Positions 20,729-30,546 are shown, counted from the first letter of the stretch. The stretch: DNA of 33,303 bases from Perkinsus marinus ATCC 50983 (GCF_000006405.1 NW_003216446.1:71209-104511); one strand, 5' to 3'. Notes: generated from the letters alone by a model not told the origin. Numbers and translations: made by a program.

Positions 20729-21601
20729 CTAACATTATACCCTCACACATCCGGGATGTGCATCTAGATCAATCTTCAACGTGGAATGGTTGTTGAGAGA
20801 GTGCTGGATGATGCGAGCTCCATATGCCCAACGCCTCCAGGGGTGCTTGCTTCACTCTAACATAGTTGTCCTCGTAGACGAGGTGCTCGCTAAGCCTATT
20901 GGAGGTGCCTCGTGCGCATTCTGCAGCATATGATAAACATACTAAGGTACTTTACTACGATATCATTCGCCGAGAGTGACATTTTTCTCTTGTTGCCGAG
21001 GGCGGCGCTGCTCTTTTGTCAAGGAGAGGTTGCTCTGCTCTAGTACTCTCATATGCTCCTCACATTAGCAGAGTCCGCTCATGGAACCCTAATAGTATTG
21101 AGTACATCTTTGCTTTGTTATGAAGTACACATAAGCTAGCGGTAACCTCTAAGATCCTCCTGTTCGATTACACAACAGGGCAGAGGGCTGACCAAACTCA
21201 CAGCGTGCAAAGCAGATGCTATACAGTATATCTAGTATAGCCTATACTCGGAGAGAGCCTCACGTTTCGCGGAAGGCAGTAAAAAAATGAGTATAACGAG
21301 TAGTAGGTCAAAGGAGTATACACATAATTCTAAATATAATACGGTGAGATATATTCTGCTGAGCCGAAAAGTACGGTGAGAGCGGAGGAAACAACATCGA
21401 GGCTGAACCACGACTATCAGTCTTCAACATCATAAACCACAGGGAATACTCCGGGTATTTATGTTCGCCCGAAATTGAGGCCACGGTTACTACTGCCGAA
21501 TGTGATGTCAAGCACAATATCCAATCAAACGGATTCCTCCGTCAAAAAATACTCTTCCAAGACTGTATCTGGTTCGGGAAGGTCTAGACGTTTATCACCA
21601 A

Positions 21602-21623
21602 TATGTTGCCAACATAATGTTGG
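21602..21623. repeat. 14-nt inverted self-copy insertion, copy C only (M6 atgttg)
   Basis: Perfect fit. Cores lie at 21603-21608 and 21617-21622, inverted core caacat at 21610-21615, flanks t and g. Copies A (8068-8075) and B (about 30372-30379) are empty, with atgtcg as the core. Confidence 0.96.
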
Positions 21624-22379
21624 GCAGATCGCCAGCGAGATGTAGTAGAAGGATATGACTCTTCCATGTATGCATCTCAGGACATATTGATATCGCAGCC
21701 AGGATTGGTGGCGTGAAGTGAAGAATGATGATGGAAAGGCGGTCGCAACGTTGATGTAAATGAGAAAAGTGTGTGTCGTGGTAGACTTGTGGTATCTCAG
21801 AGACCTGAATCGGGTCTCGTACTATCACAACGCAACGAAGCTAAGCTGGGGAGAAAAAGTTTCCGTAGCTGCTCTGCAACGGAACTGGTTGTTCTTCTGT
21901 AGAACATCTACATATCAAAGTGACGGATTAGTGACGCAGTTCAGCCTGAGAAGCAAACACCTATTTTGTAAAGGAAATAGTACTACAGGAATGCCGCGTC
22001 GCCGCAGAGATGCACCGTCGGAGACCGCTAAGAACCCCTCATCATTCATCTTAAATATGCATCCATCACACGCGGCAAATGAGTTGTCACAAATCGACAC
22101 CCCAATCGCAGTAAAAATCCGGTAGATCCGTAGTAAAAGCAGTAAAAACACTGAATTTACCGGAGTTTTTCGCCATACAGAACTCTGACTATGATCTCGC
22201 TAACTCGCACTCAAAACAGTGAGGGAGTGACATAAGCGAACGAGCTCCGTAGAACGTTCAAAAAGACGAAGCACCACGAAAGCACACCCCACGAAGACAT
22301 GCGCAGTGCGCATGCGCACACACGCACGCATCCAATGCTCGTCGATCCAATCGGTCATCCTGAGCATAGTCGTTGCTTA

Positions 22380-22401
22380 GTAAGCATTGCTTACTAAGCA
22401 A
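22380..22401. repeat. 14-nt inverted self-copy insertion (M6 taagca)
   Basis: Perfect fit. Cores lie at 22381-22386 and 22395-22400, inverted core tgctta at 22388-22393, flanks g and a. The bases just before also pair with it, so the predicted empty site was itself a short palindrome. Confidence 0.92.
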
Positions 22402-22406
22402 TGCTG

Positions 22407-22425
22407 ACGTAGCCTACGTCGTAGG
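22407..22425. repeat. 12-nt variant of the inverted self-copy (5-bp core cgtag)
   Basis: Cores lie at 22408-22412 and 22420-22424, inverted core ctacg at 22414-22418, flanks a and g with matching complements. Same layout as the 14-nt class but with a 5-bp core, 6 bp from the structure at 22380. Confidence 0.6.
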
Positions 22426-22513
22426 TCCTACCAAGTCGGAATAAGACCCAACTACGCTAGTCGTTCCGATAAGAGATAGACGGATTATAAGCCGCAAGAG
22501 GCAGCCGCCTCCA

Positions 22514-22535
22514 ACAGTGAATCACCGTCGGTGAT
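22514..22535. repeat. 14-nt inverted self-copy insertion, one mismatch (M6 cggtga)
   Basis: Left core 22515-22520 cagtga, right core 22529-22534 cggtga, inverted core tcaccg at 22522-22527; flanks a and t fit. Nearly the same sequence recurs at 33264. Confidence 0.75.
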
Positions 22536-22950
22536 CGTGTCTGTCTTGACTCCTTCATTTCCTTATAGTTGGTCTATACGTGTACGGTCCGTGGCAGGTG
22601 TATACCCTACATGTGGTAGATCTAGACTCTCTATTATCCATCTCAACATCAAGCCTTGAAGGTAGAGACACGAGGGGTTGATAGACTGAAAACAATATCA
22701 TCACACACAATACATTGAACACCTTATCATCACTTGTATCATTATATTAGCATAGTAGCTACCCTAGACTTTAGCACAGCCTGTAGGATATTGTGCAATA
22801 GGGACGATTGTGGAGGGTGACGAGTAGAGGAGAACAAGGTCCTAGTCATTAGTAACCCGCTCGTCATCTGGGGAACTCGGGCAGATTATCGGACTTCTCC
22901 TCTCTGTGCGGCGGAGAGTGCATCGGTGTCAGATCCTCCGACAATGGGTT

Positions 22951-23023
22951 GCGGGCTACGGACTTCGCTCTCTCATTGTCCGCCCCCCTCCCTGAGTGAT
23001 CCGTTGGTGCGCTCTCCTGCCCA
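22951..23023 (+). repeat. 73-bp direct repeat, first copy
   Basis: From gcgggctacggac to ctcctgccca. The second copy at 23259-23331 differs at a few bases. The spacer between them is about 235 bp. Confidence 0.9.
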
Positions 23024-23258
23024 TTGTTTGGTACTAACCGACCCTTGGAAGAGTTTTATTGGACGGTACAGGTGTGTAACGAAGTAAGAGTTTTACTGTG
23101 AAACTCTCGGGGACCGGAGGAGACCCTCACGCATGTGCAGTTGGCGAGAGGTCATCCTGCCGTGTCACGCGGTGGCCGAAGTCAGCCCACGCGCTGAGGT
23201 CTCTAACGACCGTCAATGGGTATTTTTTTTGTTTGCCCACCCTCCCACCCGGGGGGAT

Positions 23259-23331
23259 GCGGGCTACGGACTTCGCTCTCTCATTGTCCGTCCCCCTTCC
23301 TGAGTGATCCGTTGATGCGCTCTCCTGCCCA
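23259..23331 (+). repeat. 73-bp direct repeat, second copy
   Basis: Matches 22951-23023 with a few base differences (for example cgtcccccttcc against cgcccccctccc). Confidence 0.9.
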
Positions 23332-23603
23332 AGGTCGTGCGGAATCTTGTTCATTGATAGCGTTTTACGTGAAGTACGCGATTTGATCGATATTGTTAGT
23401 GCAAAAGGACTCTGGAATGAGGGAAAGTTCTGAGGATCTTGTTTCTCGGTAGCGTCGGGGTATGTTTGAACTTCGATAGCGAGTTGTAAACACCTTCTGA
23501 TGACTCATCATCTAGCGCCGATGCCAGCGTTGAGTTGTTGCAAGTAGTGTTGACTTGATGAAGAAGACGCTAGAGTTTGCCATCAGCTCGTGGCATTAAG
23601 TTC

Positions 23604-25593
23604 ATGCTAAATGATTGGTCAGCCTTTAACCATCTTGCTGAGTTTCCTTATCCTTTCAGTTTGGGGCGACGACTTGGATCCTCGAGGCCTATTCGATCAC
23701 ATCATGAAGCAATCCGGTGGGAATACTTGACGTGCTCTGACCTCAAAGCTACTGTTCTCTTGTCAGGGTCTGTCTATACTCCCGACGAAGATGAGCAGCA
23801 TTTTCACCGTTTCACAAATCAAGTGAAAGAAGAACTTCTGCAGACGAGCACGTCGTCTGAGCGCTTGGTTGAGATCTTCAACGACACCAAGCCGGTCTTA
23901 CTGCAATCCGTAGTTGAGACTATCAACTCGATGCAGGATTCGTGGACTGCTTCAAAGGATCAGCCGCGTTTCAGGGGTATGTCACAGATTCAGACCTTCA
24001 GTCACACCGCTTCAAGTGACAAACTTGAAGCCTGAGATTACTGTTTCACAGGTATGTCAGTCCAAGACCTTCCTCGAGGGTGCTCCTTCTCCGAGAGTCC
24101 CGACGAGGGGATTCGTCTTGTCGAGTCGACCAGGCCAGTGGTAGAGGATTTGCCACCGGAATTTAACGCCAGTCAAAAGTTCAGCTATTGCCATCATGTC
24201 ATCGGCCATGTGAGGTGGTCTTCGTTGTTGCTTCCACGGTCACTTCCTGATAAGGATGTATCGCTCAGAGATCAAGGATGGTGTGGTAACTGTTGGGCAG
24301 TATGCCCCACTGAAGTTTTAAATGATCGCCTATGTATCAAGTCCAGGGGCAAAATCAAGGAGATTCTATCCGCTGGTTACGTCACTTCTTGCTGCAATCG
24401 CGCACATGGATGTCTCGAGTAAATTCCAACCACGAATAATGGCTGATTGACATCGCTTGTTTCTTTCAGTCGAATGTTTCTATCGCTTGTTTTCATGTGA
24501 GTGAGAATTGAGACACATCTCATTTTCAGTTCGAAGGGCTGCAATGGTGGGACATTTGTTGAAGCCATGAGTTTTTTGGAAGACTATGGTGTCGTGACTG
24601 GTAGGAATCTCTGCTACAGATCAACTGATCCATGAACATCAATCCTAATCCTTGAAGGTAATGACTTCAAACCACAGGGTCAACTGAGTGAGGCTGATGG
24701 TTGCTGGCCGTATCCGTTCCAGAAGTGCAACCATGTACCAACGGAAAATAGTGAATACCCAAAGTGCAAGGATGTGAGTCAATCACAGGATCTCATACAG
24801 TAAGTTCTCTGGCCGTAGGTGGCTCATCAGCCTCTCCCTCCATGTCGAACAACATGCACCAACAAGGCATACAAGAAGAGCTTAAAGAAGTGAGAGGAAC
24901 TCAGATGCGGAGCTGATATTCATTTCGACGTCAGAGATGTTCACCGAGCGAAAAGCTGGAGGAAAGTATTTAATGATGCTCAGAGCATCAAGCAGGAGAT
25001 ATTTGATAATGGCCCAGTAAGCTGCTCGGTCCATGTTACCTGGACTTGGGAATGGAAACTTCTCAAAACTCCTGCGAAACTTTTATTGTCATGTTTGAGC
25101 ATATTCTTATCAGTTGGTAGAGCTCCTACCATAGGAGGGATTCATCCTCATTCATGTGATCTCAAGAATGATGTACCCTGCACCAAGTATCGATTGCGTA
25201 GGATCTTTCTTGGATGAATAGCCCGAGCCCATGTTCAGGCGAGTTCAGACTCAAGTTGAGTCCTTCAACGAGTTGTTGCAAGTACAATTCGATTACGATG
25301 CATACGCACGGCGATGTTATGCTTGGAGCATTTTGCCGTTTCAGGTCTTCAGCGCCTTCAAGATGTACGAAGATTTCAGATATTACAAGTCTGGAGTTTA
25401 CGTGCCAACGACCAAGGAAGTCCTCTCCTTCCATTTGGTCAAAATTATTGGTTGGGGAGCCGATTCCGTTCAAGAATATTGGTTGGCGATGAATTCGTGG
25501 AACGAAGAGTGGGGAGATCATGGACTAATAAAGATGGCATTTGGGAAGAATCGTTTGGAAGAAACGGTACTTTCCATAGAGCCAGATATGTGA
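23604..25593 (+). CDS. cathepsin B-like papain-family cysteine protease, multi-exon
   Basis: A secreted or lysosomal-type peptidase of family C1A. Proposed exons: 23604-23976, 24052-24214, 24269-24418, 24530-24600, 24658-24773, 24819-24889, 24905-25016 and 25345-25593, about 434 aa. GT-AG phases agree throughout. The propeptide motif reads INSMQDSWTASKDQPRFRGM. The mature start is near LPPEFNAS, and the Cys block is VRDQGWCGNCWA with the catalytic Cys. Then come GCNGGTFVEAMSFLEDYGVV, GCWPYPF, DNGPVFSAFKMYEDFRYYKS and SFHLVKIIGWG with His, and MNSWNEEWGDHG with Asn. So the catalytic triad is present, although the usual GGH is SFH and the late conserved Cys is missing. The occluding-loop region is short. 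No signal peptide is resolved; the start is the first in-frame ATG and an upstream exon is possible. One 15-nt segment with an in-frame TGA must be skipped (24890-24904), so it may instead be a pseudogene. Confidence 0.8.
24890..24904 (+). other. possible 15-nt intron, or nonsense-bearing segment, in the protease gene
   Basis: The segment starts gtgaga, ends ctcag and contains an in-frame TGA. Its length is a multiple of three, so the frame continues either way: removal joins AYKKSLKK to CGADIHFDV. Splice-like ends at both borders favour an ultrashort intron; a simple nonsense mutation is the alternative. Confidence 0.5.
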
Positions 25594-25730
25594 TCAGTAG
25601 ACCGTTAAGTTCGTATCCTCCAATTTTTCGCCCATATCATTCAGTTCAGCGGGTGATTCCATGATTATCTGCTTTGGTTTTCAAGGCTTGAGCTACGCTT
25701 AATCAGACAACGCTTATGGTGGCAGTGCCA

Positions 25731-25761
25731 CCATTATGGTGCCACCGTGGCACCATAATGG
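25731..25761. repeat. 14-bp palindrome with 3-nt loop in a palindromic cluster
   Basis: Arms 25731-25744 and 25748-25761 are exact reverse complements around ccg. Immediately upstream, atggtggca and tgccaccat form another 9-1-9 palindrome. Words atggtg and caccat alternate at least five times. Confidence 0.85.
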
Positions 25762-26118
25762 TGCGAGGCCAGATGGATGTTTCGCCATATACCATTGGGA
25801 TTTCATTCGACTCGGAGGTCTTCTTTGACGTTCTTCGCCCCTCGTGTTTTGTTCGACAATTTGGATTGTCAGTCCTTTGGAAGACACGGGTTGGACTCGG
25901 TCCGCGAAGTCCTCCAGCCACTGCAATCACTGACTTCCGTCATTCAACGGCGCTGAACGAGCCAACCCTAAAGAAATTAATATTCAAAAGAGGTCGACTT
26001 CCTATGCTCTTGCGAGAGTTCCACCATGCGCACATCTTCGGGCACCGGGCACGATGATGAAGGCGACAGCATCGCGGATATAATCAATACGTCGTAGTCG
26101 TAGTCACTACGAGATGCC

Positions 26119-26140
26119 ACTAGTAATACTAGTGCAGTAT
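26119..26140. repeat. degraded 14-nt inverted self-copy (M6 ctagta)
   Basis: Left core 26120-26125, inverted core 26127-26132 and both flanks fit. The right core at 26134-26139 reads gcagta (two mismatches). Confidence 0.5.
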
Positions 26141-26383
26141 AGACTGCACCGTGAGCGGATATCTACTGTCTGTACGAATGCATCGATATAGCCCATAAAA
26201 CGGCGCTAAACGCTCGAGTCGCTCGGTCTGTCTGTCAGCTCAAGGGGGAAAACGACCAGCAATCACACCCGAACCCGGACGATCCAAGCAGTAATTGGTC
26301 CTGGAATATCTGACTTCTCGTGACGGAGCGAACCCGAGGACGTGACTGTCCGACGGGGATCAGGCTGATCCCCGAAGCCGATC

Positions 26384-26405
26384 AGATCAGGCTGATCCGA
26401 TTAGC
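26384..26405. repeat. degraded 14-nt inverted self-copy (M6 gatcag)
   Basis: Left core 26385-26390, inverted core ctgatc at 26392-26397, right core gattag at 26399-26404. The right flank fits and the left does not. A 9-1-9 palindrome on the same words lies at 26355-26373. Confidence 0.5.
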
Positions 26406-26423
26406 GCAGCACCCCACGGAACT

Positions 26424-26445
26424 GCTCTGAATCAGAGCCTCTGAT
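26424..26445. repeat. 14-nt inverted self-copy insertion (M6 ctctga)
   Basis: Perfect fit. Cores lie at 26425-26430 and 26439-26444, inverted core tcagag at 26432-26437, flanks g and t. Confidence 0.93.
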
Positions 26446-27229
26446 CCCCGTGATCGTCCCGGTTCGGATTTCACTGTCGATGATCAACCCCCATTATGAT
26501 TGACAACACTGCGAGTTTGATATTTTCGATTCTTACATATTGCGAAGAAACATACACATTATCACTGATGTACCTTATTCTTCCTCCGACTCTGAGTCGC
26601 TCTCTTCAAAGAGGGACATGGACTTAGTCGAAGCCAGCTTCCGTATCTCGGTCAAATCAATGTAGATGCTGAATGGGAGTCTGCTCCTTCGAGACTACAG
26701 AGGGCGTAACCGTTGAAGCGATTAACCATTCTTAGCCACATCTGGGAGGATTACCTATACCCAAGCTCGTTTCCTTATCCCGAGCGATCTCCATAATCCA
26801 ATCAAATACACTTAATCAAACGTGGATTATCCAAGCTATATGGTGCATGCCAGAATATGCTTGGATTAGCGGCCAATAAATAAAGGCAAGCGAGCGAAGC
26901 GAGCTTGGCGTGAAGATCCCAGGCATGATGGCCATCGTCAGACACAACCATTGTTCTGACAAGACTCAACACGAATGCTCGTCTTGAAAACGACGAAACT
27001 TTCCGTGTAGATGCATCATTTGCCATGATGCATACTACACGTAAAGCTTTGTTGGACAGCTTACTATTAAAACTCATCAAAAATACAATAAAACGACACC
27101 CCAGCGTCGATGACGGAAAAAAAGTACTATCACCGGCGACCACCGCTGTGCTTCTAGTCGTTAACCCATTTCTCGCTACAGTAGCGGATGACCAGTGGTC
27201 AACAGTCTTTACCTCATCATCGCTCTTCA

Positions 27230-27278
27230 GAATACGTATGAATCAGACTGAGAATCTCAGTCTGATCCATACGTATTC
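27230..27278. repeat. 24-bp palindrome with 1-nt centre, specific to copy B
   Basis: Arms 27230-27253 and 27255-27278 pair with one mismatch around a at 27254. Copy A has only the right arm (about 5673-5696), so the left arm plus about three bases is an insertion of about 27 nt, an inverted copy of its neighbour. Confidence 0.88.
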
Positions 27279-28175
27279 CATAATTACGATCCTCCCAAAA
27301 ACTTAAATCTTTCGCAAGGATCTCTAGAGAGCGATAATGAGCACGAGTTTGATCTACCACCTTCTTGTAGTCAGCTCTCAGGCCTTCAATAGAACGTTTT
27401 AGGAGTTCTGAGATTAAAAAGATTAACGTTGATACATCTACCAGCACTAACAATCTTCTTCACACGCTTATAATAAGTGACAACTCTCTCACTAGGACCC
27501 TGCTTAACTCAATCAAAACTTTCTCTCCAACGAAGTGGATCATCAGTAATATGTTACTTATCACCCAAAAATCTCTCCGTCATAGATAATATAGTAATAG
27601 TACCAAGGCCCAAAGCCGACGATTCCTCCAGAAAATCGAAGATATCGGATAAGACATTAGCATCAACAGCACGGATAAGGAAAGACCAGCAGGTATCAGC
27701 ATCCAAACGATAGATGCGTACTACTTGTGAAAACGATCTCACCCAAGCCGAGACAGCCTGTCTCAGACAGGTCTAATATCATCTTCACAAGCATATTTTA
27801 TGCTATCCGAACTAGGCAACTGAGCAATAGCCGATACTGGTATCAGTTCCACTCCTATCAGTGACAATAACGTCACGCAGGTAGTCAGATATATAAGGTC
27901 GTCCATCTGAATGAACTTCTGAAATAGCATGAGTAACGGGCACGGGATTTGCACCTGGCAGGAGCAGGCAGGCCTGCTTAACCAGCTGACAAAGCAATAA
28001 CGTGTCCGCTAAACTCGTAGAATTCTCAGCTTCCTCAAAGCCAACAGGCCTTAGAAACCGGACACTATCCTCGGGAGCACCGAGGAGCACCGCAATTCGA
28101 TGTAAAGCATCACTCGCAACATCACGAGGATTTGGAAGACCAGCGTAAAGGAGTTGTCGGAACCGGGGTATTCAC
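27255..28175 (-). pseudogene. degenerate gag-like protein relic (copy B)
   Basis: Minus-strand homologue of the relic at 5680-6595. It retains LGAPEDSVRFLRPVGFEEAE, YISDYLRDVIVTDRSG, MRSFSQVVRIYRLDADTCW and RADYKKVVDQTRAHYRSLEI, and reads AKDLSFWEDRN where copy A has a stop. It shares with A the TAA after FLGDK and the TGA before VKQG. The 14-nt insertion at 27750-27771 separates DDIRPV from SAWVRSF, and its removal joins them in one frame. Copy B has lost several codons near 27410-27425. The family call is as uncertain as for copy A. Confidence 0.6.
27750..27771. repeat. 14-nt inverted self-copy insertion in the gag relic, copy B (M6 agacag)
   Basis: Perfect fit. Cores lie at 27751-27756 and 27765-27770, inverted core ctgtct at 27758-27763, flanks g and g. 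Taking out 14 nt restores the minus-strand reading frame, which shows directly that this is an insertion into formerly coding sequence. Confidence 0.97.
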
Positions 28176-28596
28176 TGCATCGGGTACCATTGTAGTGAGT
28201 TAAGCCGAACCCAAGTATACTTGTAATGGATAGAACTAGTAGGTTTATGAATACAACCAACATAGCAAAACTTTATATGTAAGTGATCTTAGCGTCACGT
28301 TAAAATGACACAGCTAACACAAAATTCAAAGACAGATAATTGTAAAGCAGGGGTAATCTCTAATACTGTAGCATAGGCAAAATACCTCCGAGGGCTTGCT
28401 GCTAAGTGAAATCACCATCATCCGGTCGTATTAGTCGGCAAGTTCATTTCTACTGTCGTTCGCGAACATAGATGCATCGCCCTTATAGCGGATTCGCTGC
28501 CGCCTATGCCATACTGTCCTCTCCAGATCCAGACCGGTCAGGCTGACTCTCGGCAACTCGCTCACCTTGTTGGAAAGGCTGGATGACAGTTGTGTA

Positions 28597-28618
28597 GGCA
28601 GCATTGCTGCCGCAGCAA
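28597..28618. repeat. 14-nt inverted self-copy insertion, copy B only (M6 gcagca)
   Basis: Perfect fit. Cores lie at 28598-28603 and 28612-28617, inverted core tgctgc at 28605-28610, flanks g and a. Copy A has the exact empty site at 7008-7015. Confidence 0.97.
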
Positions 28619-28791
28619 CACCGTCTCTCGCGTGTCGGCCATCGAGGTTGCGGCCTTACTTACCCAGCCATCGTTGCTTCCTCACCTGTGAGGGCATGAT
28701 GTGATACTTTGAATGTGCACCTAGATCAATCTTCAACGTGGAATGGTTGCTGCGAGAGTGTTGGATGATGCGAGCTCCGTATGTCCAACGC

Positions 28792-28813
28792 CTCCATCGG
28801 GTGGAGTCCACCC
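28792..28813. repeat. 14-nt inverted self-copy insertion, one mismatch, copy B (M6 tccacc)
   Basis: Counterpart of 7189-7210, with the same single mismatch in the left core (tccatc). Confidence 0.75.
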
Positions 28814-28870
28814 TTCACTCTTCGCATAGCCTGGACCATTCTAGCCGATGGACCACGTGGTGCTGTTTCA

Positions 28871-28892
28871 CTCGAACTCTTCGAATCGAACA
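28871..28892. repeat. 14-nt inverted self-copy insertion, two mismatches, copy B only (M6 tcgaac)
   Basis: Direct cores lie at 28872-28877 and 28886-28891. The inverted 8-mer at 28878-28885 differs at two positions from the expected copy. Copy A has the exact empty site at 7268-7275, so a 14-nt insertion is certain. Confidence 0.88.
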
Positions 28893-29060
28893 TAGTTGTC
28901 CTCGTAGACGAAGTGCTCGCCAACCCTATTGGAAGTTGCCTCGTGCGCATTCTGCAGCGTATGATAATCATACTAAGGTACCTGACTACGATATCATTCG
29001 CCGAGAGCGACATATGTCTCTCGTTGCCGAGTACGGCGCTGCTCTATTGTCGAGGAGAGG

Positions 29061-29082
29061 TTGCTCTCAGAGCAATGCTCTG
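29061..29082. repeat. 14-nt inverted self-copy insertion, copies A and B (M6 tgctct)
   Basis: Perfect counterpart of 7458-7479. Copy C has the empty site at 21030-21037. Confidence 0.97.
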
Positions 29083-29614
29083 CTTTAGTACTTTCATACG
29101 CTCCTCACATTAGCAGAATCCACTGATGGAACCCTAATGGTATTGGTTACATCTTCGATTCATTATGAAGTACACATAAGCTAGCGGTAACCTCGAAAAC
29201 CCCTCCTATTCGATTACACGACAGGGCCGAGGACTGAACAAACTCGCAAGCGTGCAAAGCAGATGCTATACAGTATACCTAGTATAGCTTATACTCCGAG
29301 TGAGCCTCAAGTTTCGCGGGAGGCAGTAGGTCAAATGAGTATGCACATCATTCTAAATATAATACACTGAGCCATATTCTCCTGAGCCGAAAAATACGGC
29401 GAGAGCGGTGGAAACAACATCAAGACTGAACCACGACTATCGATCCCCAACATCATAAACCACAGGGAACACTCCGAGTATTTGTGATCGCCCTAAATTG
29501 GGGCCGTAGTTGCTACTGCCTAATGTGATATCAGCAAAAAAAAGCACCAGCATCCGGACTATATCGTATCAAACGGATTCCTCCGTCAAAAATACTCTCC
29601 CAAGACTGTATCTA

Positions 29615-30339
29615 TACCTTTCAGAAATCTTTTTGGCGGATTAGGCTATCAATTCAGCTGATAAGGAAGTCACCTTCGCGAACAGGGACATCAATTTAGC
29701 GATGAAGGTTGAATAGGGAAATCAATTTCGCGAATAAAGACATCAATTTCATGATTAAGGAATGCAACTTCACGAGCAAGGACATCAATTTAGGGTAGGA
29801 GCTCTGATGATGACGATTTACGATGTGCAGCTCTATAAGCCATTCCTGGATGATAGCGCAACCCCACACGATGCTCAGAAACCATATTAATAGTTAATTG
29901 CAACTATTCGGCATGCCATGACTGACATAGAAATATATAAAAAATCTCAACGTCAGAACTGAATCGCCCGAAATAAGCACGACACGGCACGCAGTGTTTC
30001 TCTCTCGGAGAGAGAAACACTACAGATGACAAGCTGGGCAACATCTTTCCAGAAGTATCTTCGGGAAAGATGCTTCTGCGCAGCGTAAAGGATTCGTTTA
30101 CACATTATCTGTCAATTCTAGCAGCACGAAGATTCTTCTGTGTTCATCAGAGCTCTAACCCGAAATTGGTGTCCTTGCTTGTGAAGTTGCATTCCTTAAT
30201 CATGAAATTGATGTCTTTATTCGCGAAATTGATTTCCCTATTCAACCTTCATCGCTAAATTGATGTCCCTGTCCGCGAAGGTGACTTCCTCATCAGCTGA
30301 ATTGATAGCCTAATCCGCCAAAAAGATTTCTGAAAGGTA
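29615..30339. mobile_element. fold-back element with 196-bp inverted ends and TA target duplication
   Basis: Inverted ends 29615-29810 and 30144-30339 match closely and start tacctttcag. They are flanked by TA at 29613-29614 and 30340-30341. Copy A shows the empty site gtatc-ta-gttcgg at 8031-8043, with a single TA. Each end is largely built from 21-bp tandem units of the type gacatcaatttcrcgaataag, with one 10-bp partial unit. The 333-bp centre holds no gene; the 62-codon frame at 30070-30258 is repeat-derived. A TA duplication suggests mobilisation by a Tc1/mariner-like transposase, although other TA-targeting families are possible. Confidence 0.93.
29993..30021. repeat. perfect 14-bp palindrome with 1-nt centre
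   Basis: Arms 29993-30006 and 30008-30021 around g at 30007, inside the centre of the fold-back element. A second pair, catctttcc and ggaaagatg, lies at about 30042-30072. Confidence 0.93.
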
Positions 30340-30524
30340 TAGTTCGGAAAGGTCTAAACGTTTATCACCAATATGTCGGGCAGATCGCCAGCGAGATGTG
30401 GTAGAGGGATGTGACTCTTTCATGTATGCATCTTGGGACGTATTGATATCGCGGCCAAGGCTGGCGGCGTGGAATGAAGAATGATGATAAGCAAACGATC
30501 GCAACGTTGACGTAAACGAGAAAA

Positions 30525-30546
30525 GTGTGTGTGTGTGTGTGTGTGT
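30525..30546. repeat. GT dinucleotide microsatellite
   Basis: Copy B counterpart of the run at 8211-8230. Confidence 0.95.

Larger units (their letters stand above)
20552..22110 (-). mobile_element. dispersed repeat copy C, partial
   Basis: Homologous to about 6770-8640 of copy A and to the matching part of copy B, but without the gag-like part and with internal deletions (for example where A has 7194-7255). Similarity starts near tactgcagcataggc and ends near caatcgcagta. It reads TG...CA if trimmed by two bases at each end, so a solo terminal repeat is possible, though no convincing target duplication is visible. It is more diverged from A and B than they are from each other, which makes it a useful outgroup for dating the 14-nt insertions. 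Confidence 0.8.
22126..23603. other. gene-less stretch upstream of the protease gene
   Basis: Contains a 73-bp direct duplication (22951-23023 and 23259-23331) and three small copied-inverted structures at 22380-22535. Open frames at 23098-23307 and 23127-23354 mostly reflect the duplicated, G/C-rich sequence. The missing first exon of the protease, if any, would lie near its downstream end. Confidence 0.4.
25594..26756. other. gene-less stretch with palindrome clusters
   Basis: A 113-codon frame at 25716-26057 and overlapping antisense frames have no recognisable domain. Palindromic clusters occur at 25722-25761 and 26119-26445. Nothing else is assigned. Confidence 0.4.

Noticed and set aside
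23098-23354. Overlapping frames as small genes
   Set aside because: They cover a duplicated G/C-rich segment, are open on both strands and show no domain.
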